In this document: positions 52,065 to 59,965 of the stretch, piece after piece
Numbering within the stretch: position 1 is the first letter of the stretch
Layout of the letters: each line of letters starts with the position of its first letter
NCBI GenBank assembly: GCA_036651575.1
Contig: JAVVXN010000001.1
Coordinates: 1-64,000, forward strand
Direction: 5' to 3'
Length of the DNA stretch: 64,000 bases
Source of the DNA: JAVWGW01 sp036651575
Lineage (GTDB): Bacteria; Actinomycetota; Coriobacteriia; Coriobacteriales; Eggerthellaceae
Program-made: the position numbers and the translations under genes
Notes under the pieces: generated by a model
Seen by the model: only the letters and a program-made list of their open reading frames with translations
Databases searched by the model: none
Told to the model about the DNA's origin: nothing

Positions 52065-53597
52065 ATGCCTGAATTTGTATGGCTTCTTATCGGAGCCGTT
52101 ATCGGTGTCGCTCTCGGCTTTGTTATCGCGCGTTTCGGAGTGACTGCTTCAACTAAGCGTTCCATGCTCGAAGCAGAAAATCTCGTTTCAAACGCCCAAA
52201 AACAAGCCGAAACGCTTCGCCGCGAAGCAATTGTTGAAGCAAAAGATGAAGTACTGAAGATGAAGCAGGACGCGCAGACTGAAAATAAAGAGCGTATGCG
52301 TGAAGTCCGCACTGCAGAAAACCGCATTTCCCAACGAGAGGAATCGCTTGACCGTCGTGTTGAATCCCTCGATACGCGCGAGCATCAGATATCATCGATG
52401 CAGGGACAGCTTGAAAAAAAAGAACGAGATTTAGTTGAAGCGGGCAATGAAATCAACGTGCGCCTGGAAAGCATTGCCGGCATGTCGCCGCAAGATGCGA
52501 AGAGGGAACTTCTTGAGACCTTAAAAGATGAAGTTACGCATGAATCCGCTGCGGTCATTCGCTATTCAGAGGCTCGCACTAAGGCCGAATGCGATAAGAA
52601 ATCCCGTGAAATTCTCAGCCTGGCTATCCAGCGTGTTGCCGCAGACCACACAGCTGAGAACACGGTATCCACTATCCATATTCCTTCAGATGATTTGAAG
52701 GGCCGCATCATTGGACGCGAGGGGCGCAACATTCGCTCGTTTGAGCAGCTGACGGGCACGAATCTGATTATTGACGACACGCCGGAATGTGTGACTATTT
52801 CGTGCTTTGACCCGGTTCGTCGCGAAATCGGTCGCGTCACTATGGAAAATCTTATTGCCGATGGTCGCATTCATCCTGCGCGCATTGAAGAGATGTTTTC
52901 CAAGGCTGAAGATTTCGTAAATCAGCAGGTGCTCGATGCCGGCGCACAAGCTACGTTTGATACCGGTATCCACGATCTTCATCCCGAGCTCGAAAAAACG
53001 CTCGGTCGGTTACGGTATCGTACGTCGTATGGACAAAATGTTTTAAACCATTCGCTTGAGGTCGCTTATTTATGTGGCGTTATGGCCTCTGAGCTTGGTC
53101 TTGATCCCGTTCCTGCCAAGCGTGCCGGTCTTCTTCATGACCTGGGTAAAGCGGTTGACCACGAGGTTGAAGGAAGCCACGCGGTGATCGGCGCCGACCT
53201 CGCCCGCCGTTTCGGGGAAAAACCAGAAATCGTTCATGCTATCGAGGCTCATCACGCCGATGTCGAGCCCAGCAGCGTGCTTGATGTTCTCGTGCAGGCA
53301 GCTGATGCTATTTCGGCTGCACGACCCGGTGCTCGTAAAGAAACGCTCGATACCTATATCAAGCGCCTTGAGAAGCTTGAAGAAATCGCGAATGCCCACA
53401 AGGGCGTTGAGCGTACGTATGCCATTCAGGCTGGTCGTGAAGTGCGTGTTATGGTCGAGCCCGAACAGGTTGACGAAGCTTCAACGACCGTACTTGCGCA
53501 TGATATTGCCCATCAAATTGAAAGTGAGATGCAGTATCCCGGTCAAGTGAAGGTTGTCGTTATCCGCGAAAGCCGAGCTGTCGATTACGCCAAGTAA
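52065..53597 (+). CDS. rny: Ribonuclease Y
   Basis: A membrane-anchored endoribonuclease that starts mRNA decay. The 510-residue protein has an N-terminal membrane helix (about residues 2-23), a long coiled coil (about 30-190, rich in Glu, Arg, Lys), a KH domain (GRIIGREGRNIRSFEQLTG) and an HD domain (GLLHDLGKAVDHEVEGSHA). ATG 52065 follows GAAAGGGGGAGCGA. The 222 bases between recX and this start hold an AT-rich hairpin (52002-52018) and no convincing gene. Confidence 0.96.
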   Translation: MPEFVWLLIGAVIGVALGFVIARFGVTASTKRSMLEAENLVSNAQKQAETLRREAIVEAKDEVLKMKQDAQTENKERMREVRTAENRISQREESLDRRVESLDTREHQISSMQGQLEKKERDLVEAGNEINVRLESIAGMSPQDAKRELLETLKDEVTHESAAVIRYSEARTKAECDKKSREILSLAIQRVAADHTAENTVSTIHIPSDDLKGRIIGREGRNIRSFEQLTGTNLIIDDTPECVTISCFDPVRREIGRVTMENLIADGRIHPARIEEMFSKAEDFVNQQVLDAGAQATFDTGIHDLHPELEKTLGRLRYRTSYGQNVLNHSLEVAYLCGVMASELGLDPVPAKRAGLLHDLGKAVDHEVEGSHAVIGADLARRFGEKPEIVHAIEAHHADVEPSSVLDVLVQAADAISAARPGARKETLDTYIKRLEKLEEIANAHKGVERTYAIQAGREVRVMVEPEQVDEASTTVLAHDIAHQIESEMQYPGQVKVVVIRESRAVDYAK

Positions 53598-53598
53598 C

Positions 53599-54690
53599 AT
53601 GTCTCAAGATTTAACAGATTTTATTGAAGTGGTAACGGGTGAAAGCCATCTCCGGGTCGAAGATGATCTTGGGGATGGCTTTGTTCGTTTACGTTCGTCG
53701 GAAGCGGAACGACGCCAGGCGCAACACGATATTCGCTCGACGGAGGATATCGTCATCGAGATGCTTCGCAACGCACGCGATGCAGGCGCACGCAGCATCT
53801 TCCTTGCCGTGGCGCGCGATGGAGACAAACGTCTTATCACTATGATCGATGATGGCTCGGGTATCCCTCAGGCTATGCAGGAGCGTGTTTTTGAATCGAG
53901 GGTTACCTCCAAGCTCGATAGCGTTCATCTGGATCGTTGGGGGATTCATGGCCGTGGAATGGCCTTATTTTCCATCCGATCGAATGTCGAACGCGCACAG
54001 GTTGTGTCGTCGGACAAGGGTAAGGGGAGCGCTTTTTTGGTGCAAAGCGACACAAAAGTGCTTTCGGAAAAAACTGACCAATCAAGCATGCCGCTTTTGG
54101 CGTTTGACGAAGCTGCCAACCTCAGCGTGCGGGGTCCACGTAATATAAATCGAACCGTGATCGAATTTGCGCTCGAAGAACAAAATGTCTGTACCGTTTA
54201 TCTTGGATCGCCCACCGAGATCGCAGCAACACTTTTTGCATTTGGCCAGGCAACGACGGTGCGAGGATCGCGCGCGTTTTGCCGGGACGTAACCGAACTA
54301 CCCTTAACCAAGCGGCTTTTCTTTGCGGGGGATCCTGCCGATTTTGTCTCCATTGCCGAAACGCTTGGACTCTCCTTGTCCCAAAGAAGTGCTCGTCGTA
54401 TTCTTGACGGTGACATTGAGCCGATCTCTCCCGTGACCGAGACGTTGAGCATAACGGGAGGCACCGATGATCTCCCTTCCAAGAAAAAACGGCATCCAGA
54501 AGAGTCCGACACCTACGATGCGCGCGGCCTGAAGATTTCTCCCGAAGATTTGGCTGATTTTTCTTCTCAAATTTCGCAGATATACCAAGGACTTGCTCGG
54601 GATTACTATCTCGATCCCGCCATACAACCAAACGTAACGGTTCGCAAAGACGAGATTGTTGTGCATATTCCCGTTCATAAGCTTCGTTAA
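53599..54690 (+). CDS. GHKL-type ATPase of unknown function
   Basis: A 363-residue protein with a Bergerat ATP-binding fold: N box E54-N58 (EMLRNARDA), G1 DDGSG at 84-88, and G2 GIHGRG at 115-120. There is no histidine-kinase dimerisation helix, membrane segment or MutL C-terminal domain. The middle (about 150-270) and the C-terminal end (YYLDPAIQPNVTVRKDEIVV) match nothing I know. The ATG is one base after the rny stop, so it is probably co-translated with RNase Y, and spoVS follows. Its partner and output are unknown. Confidence 0.85.
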   Translation: MSQDLTDFIEVVTGESHLRVEDDLGDGFVRLRSSEAERRQAQHDIRSTEDIVIEMLRNARDAGARSIFLAVARDGDKRLITMIDDGSGIPQAMQERVFESRVTSKLDSVHLDRWGIHGRGMALFSIRSNVERAQVVSSDKGKGSAFLVQSDTKVLSEKTDQSSMPLLAFDEAANLSVRGPRNINRTVIEFALEEQNVCTVYLGSPTEIAATLFAFGQATTVRGSRAFCRDVTELPLTKRLFFAGDPADFVSIAETLGLSLSQRSARRILDGDIEPISPVTETLSITGGTDDLPSKKKRHPEESDTYDARGLKISPEDLADFSSQISQIYQGLARDYYLDPAIQPNVTVRKDEIVVHIPVHKLR

Positions 54691-54807
54691 GTTGCGTTAA
54701 AGTGAATGAATGGATAAAATCATGTACATACGTCAGAGCCGTACGGCAGCACATAATAAATACTGAACACACCAAAGATGAACCACTGAACAAACAAAGG
54801 ACATGCG

Positions 54808-55161
54808 GTGACGCAACCACTTGAAAAAAGGCAGGAAATTGGCTGCCTCAAAGTTTCTTCTAAATCTTCTCCGGCTTCGGTTGCTGGTGCTATTGCCGGT
54901 ATGGTGAAAGATGGTGTCTGTGTAGAAATCCAATCGGTTGGCGCTGGTGCGGTCAACCAGGCGGTAAAGGCGATTGCGATTTCTCGAGGATTTTTGTCGC
55001 CTGTCGGTATTGAAATCGTTTGCATTCCTTCTTTTACCGACATCGTAATTGATGGGGAATATCGTACTGCTATTCGTTTTTCGGTAGAACCCCGCAGCAT
55101 CTTAACGACACGTACCACCTTGAGCGAATCTGCTCTTTCCGCATCAAACTCCGATCAATAG
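54808..55161 (+). CDS. spoVS: SpoVS-family (Alba-like) protein
   Basis: A 117-residue protein with an almost complete SpoVS core: LKVSSKSSPASVAGAIAGMV, GAGAVNQAVKAIAISRGF and IPSFTDIVIDGEYRTAIRF. In Bacillus SpoVS affects sporulation, and the Alba-like fold suggests nucleic acid binding. Here an extra ~14 residues precede the core and ~20 polar residues follow it. It begins at GTG 54808 after AAAGGACATGCG. The rny-X-spoVS-miaB order is shared with Firmicutes although no sporulation genes are seen. Confidence 0.92.
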   Translation: MTQPLEKRQEIGCLKVSSKSSPASVAGAIAGMVKDGVCVEIQSVGAGAVNQAVKAIAISRGFLSPVGIEIVCIPSFTDIVIDGEYRTAIRFSVEPRSILTTRTTLSESALSASNSDQ

Positions 55162-55170
55162 GCGACCACA

Positions 55171-56562
55171 ATGCAATATCCTCTTTTGGAAAAGACATTT
55201 TGTGTCCGAACTTTTGGATGCCAAATGAACAAACATGACTCTGAACGCATCTGCGGAACCCTGGAAGCGCTCGGCGCTCTTCCGGTTGAGACGTACGAGG
55301 ATGCCGATATTGTCATTTTCATGACGTGCTGCGTGCGGGAGGCTGCGGATGTGCGCCTTATGGGACAAGTTGCTTCACTCAAAAATCTTCCTTTGCGGAC
55401 AAAAGCTCCCGTATCAAAGCGCATTATCGCGGTAGGGGGGTGTATCGGTCAGCGAGATGGTGAAAAGCTGGTCGAAGCTCTGCCTCATCTCGATGTTGTT
55501 TTCGGTACTCACAACCTTGCCTCCCTTCCTCATCTCCTCGAGAGCGCCCTCGAAGAAGGAGGCCACCACGTGGAGGTTCGAGAGGAATCAACTGATTTTC
55601 CCACCGATCTTCCCAGTGATCGTGAGCACGAATGGTCAGCTTGGCTCCCAATCACCATTGGCTGCAATAATTTTTGTACCTACTGCATTGTTCCCTATGT
55701 TCGCGGGCGCGAAAAATCTCGACCGCTTGAAGATATTGCTGCTGAAGCGCAAGCTCTTGTTGCCTCGGGCGTGAAAGAGATTACCCTTCTTGGGCAAAAC
55801 GTCAATTCGTATGGTCGCGACCTGTATGGCCAATCCCGTTTTGCCAACGTACTTGATGCTGTACACGAAAGCGGTATTGCGCGAATACGTTTTGCAACAA
55901 GCCATCCAAAAGACTTGAGCGATGAAGTGATCGAACGTTTTGCGACACTGCCAAACCTCATGCCCGCGCTGCATCTTCCCGTCCAATCGGGATCAAATCG
56001 TATTTTACAGGCGATGAATCGAGGGTACACGCGCGAGCATTACCTTGCTTTGATTGAGAAAATTCGAGCTGCATGTCCGGGTATTGCACTTTCGAGCGAT
56101 ATCATTGTCGGCTTTCCTGGCGAAACTGAAGAGGATTTTCAGGATACCTACGACTTGGTTAAGCAGGTCGGTTACGGTCAGGTTTTCACATTCATTTACT
56201 CGAAGCGCGAGGGTACCCCTGCTGCAAACATGCATGACGACACGCCTCATGCGGTCATCCAGGCGCGCTTTGATCGGCTTCTTGCCCTTGTTCAGGAAAT
56301 GGCGTGGAAGCAGAATCAAGCCGAACAGGATTGCGTTGTCGAGGTGTTGGTCGAAGGCGCTTCAAAGCGGGACCCTCACGTTCTCAGCGGCAGGAGTCCT
56401 AAGAATCAAACGGTTCATGCTCCGGTTCCTGAATCGATATCCCCTAATCGCATGGCGGGTACTTTGGTTTCCGTTCGCGTGAGTGAAGCGAAGACATGGT
56501 ATCTTACGGGCGATATCGTTGCCGGTTTGCCCGCAGATGCCGCTCTTGAAAGTACGCGTTGA
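55171..56562 (+). CDS. miaB: tRNA-2-methylthio-N6-isopentenyladenosine synthase MiaB
   Basis: Converts i6A37 to ms2i6A37 in tRNA, acting after MiaA, encoded next. The 463-residue protein has MTTase-domain cysteines at 17 (FGCQMN), 53 and 91, the radical SAM motif at Cys165, Cys169, Cys172 (CNNFCTYC), and a TRAM domain. The usual NTCAVRE motif reads MTCCVRE, a small departure. PYVRGREKSRPLEDI confirms MiaB over RimO and MtaB. Confidence 0.95.
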   Translation: MQYPLLEKTFCVRTFGCQMNKHDSERICGTLEALGALPVETYEDADIVIFMTCCVREAADVRLMGQVASLKNLPLRTKAPVSKRIIAVGGCIGQRDGEKLVEALPHLDVVFGTHNLASLPHLLESALEEGGHHVEVREESTDFPTDLPSDREHEWSAWLPITIGCNNFCTYCIVPYVRGREKSRPLEDIAAEAQALVASGVKEITLLGQNVNSYGRDLYGQSRFANVLDAVHESGIARIRFATSHPKDLSDEVIERFATLPNLMPALHLPVQSGSNRILQAMNRGYTREHYLALIEKIRAACPGIALSSDIIVGFPGETEEDFQDTYDLVKQVGYGQVFTFIYSKREGTPAANMHDDTPHAVIQARFDRLLALVQEMAWKQNQAEQDCVVEVLVEGASKRDPHVLSGRSPKNQTVHAPVPESISPNRMAGTLVSVRVSEAKTWYLTGDIVAGLPADAALESTR

Positions 56563-56568
56563 GGTACG

Positions 56569-57510
56569 ATGAGCGCTCCTCTTGCCTTATCTCAACCGGT
56601 TATCTGTGTCGTCGGCGCAACGGCTACCGGCAAGACGGCGCTCGCGCAAGCGCTTGCCGAAATCATCGACGGGGAAGTGGTAAGCGCTGATTCCATGCAA
56701 ATCTATCGGGGTATGGATATTGGAACGGGAAAAATTCCGCCTTGCGAGCGCACCGTACCCTACCATGGTCTCGATATCTGCGATCCCGGTACTCCGTATT
56801 CTGCCGCGTTATTTCAGATTCTGGCTCGCACGTGTTTTGATGATATTGAAACACGAGGTAAGCGGTCTGTTCTTTGCGGGGGAACCGGTCTTTACCTGCG
56901 AGCAGCGCTTGATGACTACGATTTCCCTTCGGGGACTCAGGTTGAAAACCCCGTACGAGAACGCTATGCCCGCCTGCTTGAACAGCGGGGCGCTTTGGCG
57001 GTGTGGAATATGCTGGCTTCGATAGATCCTGCTTCAGCGGCTCTTATCCATCCCAACAATACTCGACGGGTTATACGCGCTTTCGAGCTTCTTTCCGAAG
57101 GTCGACGTTATGCTACGCTCCACGAAGGCCTGGCTCAACTCGAGCAAATTGTTCCTGCAATATTTATCGGTCTTGCGGTCGATCCGCCCCTTCTCAATAA
57201 ACGCATCGATCGGCGGGTTGATGCCATGATTGAAGACGGATTGGTCGATGAGGTGAAAAATTTGCTCGACCAGGGTTTTCATGATGGCGTTACCGCACCG
57301 CAGGCGATAGGATATAAAGAAATCGTTGCAGCTCTTGAGGGTAGGCTTTCTTTTGATGAAGCCATTGAACGTATCAAGATTGCGACGCATCGGTATGCAA
57401 AACGCCAAAGAACCTGGTTTCGCAAGGACGCACGCATCCAGTGGCTTTGCGCAGATTCGCAAGATACCGAACAGCTCGCATATCGGGCATGCACTGAATT
57501 GTTACAATAG
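56569..57510 (+). CDS. miaA: tRNA dimethylallyltransferase MiaA
   Basis: Transfers a dimethylallyl group to A37 of tRNA, making the MiaB substrate. The 313-residue protein has the P-loop GATATGKTALAQALA near residue 17, ISADSMQIYRGMDIGTGK-type signature (VSADSMQIYRGMDIGTGK) and the C-terminal RYAKRQRTWFRKD. It starts six bases after miaB. Confidence 0.96.
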   Translation: MSAPLALSQPVICVVGATATGKTALAQALAEIIDGEVVSADSMQIYRGMDIGTGKIPPCERTVPYHGLDICDPGTPYSAALFQILARTCFDDIETRGKRSVLCGGTGLYLRAALDDYDFPSGTQVENPVRERYARLLEQRGALAVWNMLASIDPASAALIHPNNTRRVIRAFELLSEGRRYATLHEGLAQLEQIVPAIFIGLAVDPPLLNKRIDRRVDAMIEDGLVDEVKNLLDQGFHDGVTAPQAIGYKEIVAALEGRLSFDEAIERIKIATHRYAKRQRTWFRKDARIQWLCADSQDTEQLAYRACTELLQ

Positions 57511-57542
57511 ATTCCACACCGAGTAAGGAGAATACGACGCAC

Positions 57543-58463
57543 ATGGAACTTGATTTTGTTAAGCTTCACGGATTGGGGAATGACTTCATTGTCATCGATG
57601 ATTTCTCTCGCGAAATTGAGCTCACGGTCGCGCAGGTGAAACAGCTGTGCGATCGTCATTTTGGGATCGGAGCCGATGGGGTAATTTTGGTTCGTCCCTC
57701 TCAAGACTCTGACTGCGTGGCGTATATGCACTACATCAATTCAGACGGAACGCTCGCTCAAATGTGCGGCAATGGCGTTCGGTGCTTTGCGAAGTACTTG
57801 ATCGATCGCGGCTTTGTGCAGGCAAGCGATGAATCATTGATAGCTGATACCCTTGCAGGATTGCGGCCGATTCGATTTGAAGTCGATGAATCCGATCGCA
57901 TGACGTGCGCTACCGTTGATATGGGTCATCCCCTTTTGGATCCTCAGCGGATACCAACAACGCTTCCAGCAAATGCTTCGACGGCGCAGGGGCACGCCTA
58001 TGTGCGAGAAGCTCAGATTCCTTCGCCGTGGGGAGCATTCTCTTTTACCGGCATTTCCATGGGCAACCCCCATGCTGTTTGCTTTTTGGACGATATCGCT
58101 TCGCTTCCTGACGCCTTGTTCTTTGATGCCGACTGCAAAACACTTGCCAATTTCCGCCTGGAGGAGATTGGCGCTTTTTTCGAATCCAACCCCTTATTCC
58201 CGGAAAAAGCTAATATCGAATTTGCCGTTGTGACCCCGCAGGGTATCGATATGCGTGTTTTTGAAAGAGGCTGCGGAGAAACGCTTGCCTGCGGTACGGG
58301 TGCATGTGCAACGCTTGTTGCTGCGGCACTCACCGAGCGCTCTGCGCGCGAGAACACCGTGAGGCTACTGGGGGGTTCGCTTTTCATTCTCTGGGACGAG
58401 CGGGATCATGTGCACATGACGGGCTCTGCAACGGAAAGCTACATCGGTACCGTTGTGCTCTGA
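57543..58463 (+). CDS. dapF: Diaminopimelate epimerase
   Basis: Interconverts LL- and meso-diaminopimelate for lysine and peptidoglycan. The 306-residue protein carries both catalytic cysteines, in AQMCGNGVRCFAKYL and LACGTGACATLVAA, and opens with KLHGLGNDFIVID. The next gene is an LL-diaminopimelate aminotransferase, which makes its substrate. Confidence 0.96.
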   Translation: MELDFVKLHGLGNDFIVIDDFSREIELTVAQVKQLCDRHFGIGADGVILVRPSQDSDCVAYMHYINSDGTLAQMCGNGVRCFAKYLIDRGFVQASDESLIADTLAGLRPIRFEVDESDRMTCATVDMGHPLLDPQRIPTTLPANASTAQGHAYVREAQIPSPWGAFSFTGISMGNPHAVCFLDDIASLPDALFFDADCKTLANFRLEEIGAFFESNPLFPEKANIEFAVVTPQGIDMRVFERGCGETLACGTGACATLVAAALTERSARENTVRLLGGSLFILWDERDHVHMTGSATESYIGTVVL

Positions 58464-58529
58464 GGTCTTTGCCACTGCAAGCGGCTTATGCCCTCTTTCT
58501 GATATTACCCAACCGAAAGGATTGTTTTT

Positions 58530-59687
58530 ATGAAAACCGCCGAATGCTTAAACCATATGGCTCCGTATCTGTTTGCTACCATCGATAAAAAACGAGATGC
58601 TTTAAAGGCGCAGGGTATTGATGTGATTTCCCTTGGCATCGGAGATCCCGATATGCCAACGCCTTCGCATATCGTTGATGCTATGGCTGAAGCAATTCGT
58701 AAACCGGAAAATCACCAATACCCTGACTATGCCGGATCGCTGGCGTATCGCCGTGCCTGCGCCTTGTGGATGAAGAATCGTTTTGATGTCGACCTTGATC
58801 CGGTAACTGAAGTCTTGGCGTTAATCGGTTCCAAAGAAGGTATCGCTCATTTGCATACCGCCTTTGTTAATCCGGGCGAATACGTGCTTGCTCCCTCGAT
58901 TGGCTATCCTGTCTATTCAGGTGGTGCAACGCTGCAAAATGCGAACACCTATTTCATGCCCATGAAAGCTGAAAATGGTTTTCTTGCCGACTTCGATACC
59001 GTACCTGAAGATATTCTGGAAAAAACAAAAATCATGTTTTTAGGTTACCCGAATAATCCGACAGGAGCGATCGCTACGGAAGAGTATTTTGATCGCGCCA
59101 TCGCATTTTGCCTTGAGCATGATATTTTGCTTGCACACGATAACGCTTATAGCGAAATCTGCTTCGACGATTATAAAGCTCCTTCCATCCTTGAGCGCCC
59201 GCGTGCAAAGGAGTGCTGTATCGAATTTTTTAGTCTTTCGAAGGCTTACAACATGACCGGTTGGCGTATCGCTTTTGCGTGCGGCAACGAACAGGCTATT
59301 GCCGCGCTGGGAACCATTAAGAATAATCTTGACTCGGGGCAATTTAGCGCCGTTCAGGATGCGGCGATCGTTGCGTTGACCGGTTCGCAACAGTGCATTG
59401 CCGATATGTGTGCCCTCTACCAACGCCGCCGCGATCTCGTCGTCGATGCACTGCGTGCTATCGGCGTTGAATGTCATGCTCCTCAGGCCACCATTTATAT
59501 ATGGACAAAAGTTCCTGAAGGTTATACCTCAGAATCATTCGCGACGCAATTACTTGAGCAGGCTCACGTCATCGTTACCCCCGGAAGCGGGTATGGCCCT
59601 GACGGTGAAGGGTTCATTCGTATTTCGCTTACCACCCCTGATGATCGCTTGCTTGAAGCGGTCGAACGCATCAAGCAGAGTATGTAG
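58530..59687 (+). CDS. dapL: LL-diaminopimelate aminotransferase (probable)
   Basis: A 385-residue fold-type I aminotransferase. The PLP lysine is in FFSLSKAYNMTGWRIAFACG and the Asn-Pro signature in YPNNPTGA. Members of this group transaminate tetrahydrodipicolinate directly to LL-diaminopimelate, bypassing the acylated intermediates. Adjacency to dapF and the presence of dapA and dapB support the role; an alanine or other aminotransferase cannot be ruled out from sequence. ATG 58530 follows GAAAGGATTG. Confidence 0.8.
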   Translation: MKTAECLNHMAPYLFATIDKKRDALKAQGIDVISLGIGDPDMPTPSHIVDAMAEAIRKPENHQYPDYAGSLAYRRACALWMKNRFDVDLDPVTEVLALIGSKEGIAHLHTAFVNPGEYVLAPSIGYPVYSGGATLQNANTYFMPMKAENGFLADFDTVPEDILEKTKIMFLGYPNNPTGAIATEEYFDRAIAFCLEHDILLAHDNAYSEICFDDYKAPSILERPRAKECCIEFFSLSKAYNMTGWRIAFACGNEQAIAALGTIKNNLDSGQFSAVQDAAIVALTGSQQCIADMCALYQRRRDLVVDALRAIGVECHAPQATIYIWTKVPEGYTSESFATQLLEQAHVIVTPGSGYGPDGEGFIRISLTTPDDRLLEAVERIKQSM

Positions 59688-59700
59688 ACAAACAGTGTCG

Positions 59701-59732
59701 AGCACATCTGTTGTGCTTTGGTGGTTTCGTTT
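59701..59732 (+). terminator. dapL terminator
   Basis: AGCACA-TCTGT-TGTGCT (59701-59717), 6 bp, followed by a T-rich stretch TTGGTGGTTTCGTTTTATTT. Modest stem. Confidence 0.5.
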
Positions 59733-59790
59733 TATTTAGGTTGATCCCCTGGAAGCTGAAAGACTCGCGATAAGACGACGGGGATTTGAT

Positions 59791-59820
59791 TTGACGTATG
59801 GGTGTTGGTTAGTTTATGCA
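59791..59820 (+). promoter_or_regulatory. Candidate hflX promoter
   Basis: TTGACG (59791-59796), 18 bases, TATGCA (59815-59820). The -35 is good and the -10 poor. Both hexamers overlap arms of the inverted repeats listed next, suggesting an operator. Confidence 0.35.
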
Positions 59821-59842
59821 CCCATACGGATACATAAACTAA
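59795..59842. repeat. Two interlocked perfect 10-bp inverted repeats
   Basis: CGTATGGGTG (59795-59804) matches CACCCATACG (59819-59828); TTAGTTTATG (59809-59818) matches CATAAACTAA (59833-59842). Each pair is separated by 14 bases, and the order a-b-a'-b' is that of an H-type pseudoknot if transcribed, or of two overlapping operators in DNA. Confidence 0.9.
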
Positions 59843-59878
59843 TTTAATGTTATTGAAACGGACAATAAGGTGATAAAA

Positions 59879-59902
59879 ATGCGCTTACGTATGGTCGGGT
59901 AG
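59879..59902 (+). CDS. Putative leader peptide MRLRMVG upstream of hflX
   Basis: A seven-codon ORF, ATG at 59879 and TAG at 59900, ending 63 bases before hflX. GGTGAT (59869-59874), within AATAAGGTGAT, is a strong ribosome binding site four bases before the ATG. The peptide contains Arg-Leu-Arg, the R/K-x-R/K macrolide-arrest motif, and MRLR itself is the arrest core of the ErmD leader peptide. Short pairings that could mask the hflX ribosome binding site are present: 59912-59919 with 59950-59956, and CCTT at 59943-59946 with AAGG at 59951-59954. This is inferred; expression is not shown. Confidence 0.55.
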   Translation: MRLRMVG

Positions 59903-59965
59903 CTGCTCTGCTGCCATTTGTTCCCTCTGAATAAATTACAAACCTTACGAAAGGCGTGATTATCT

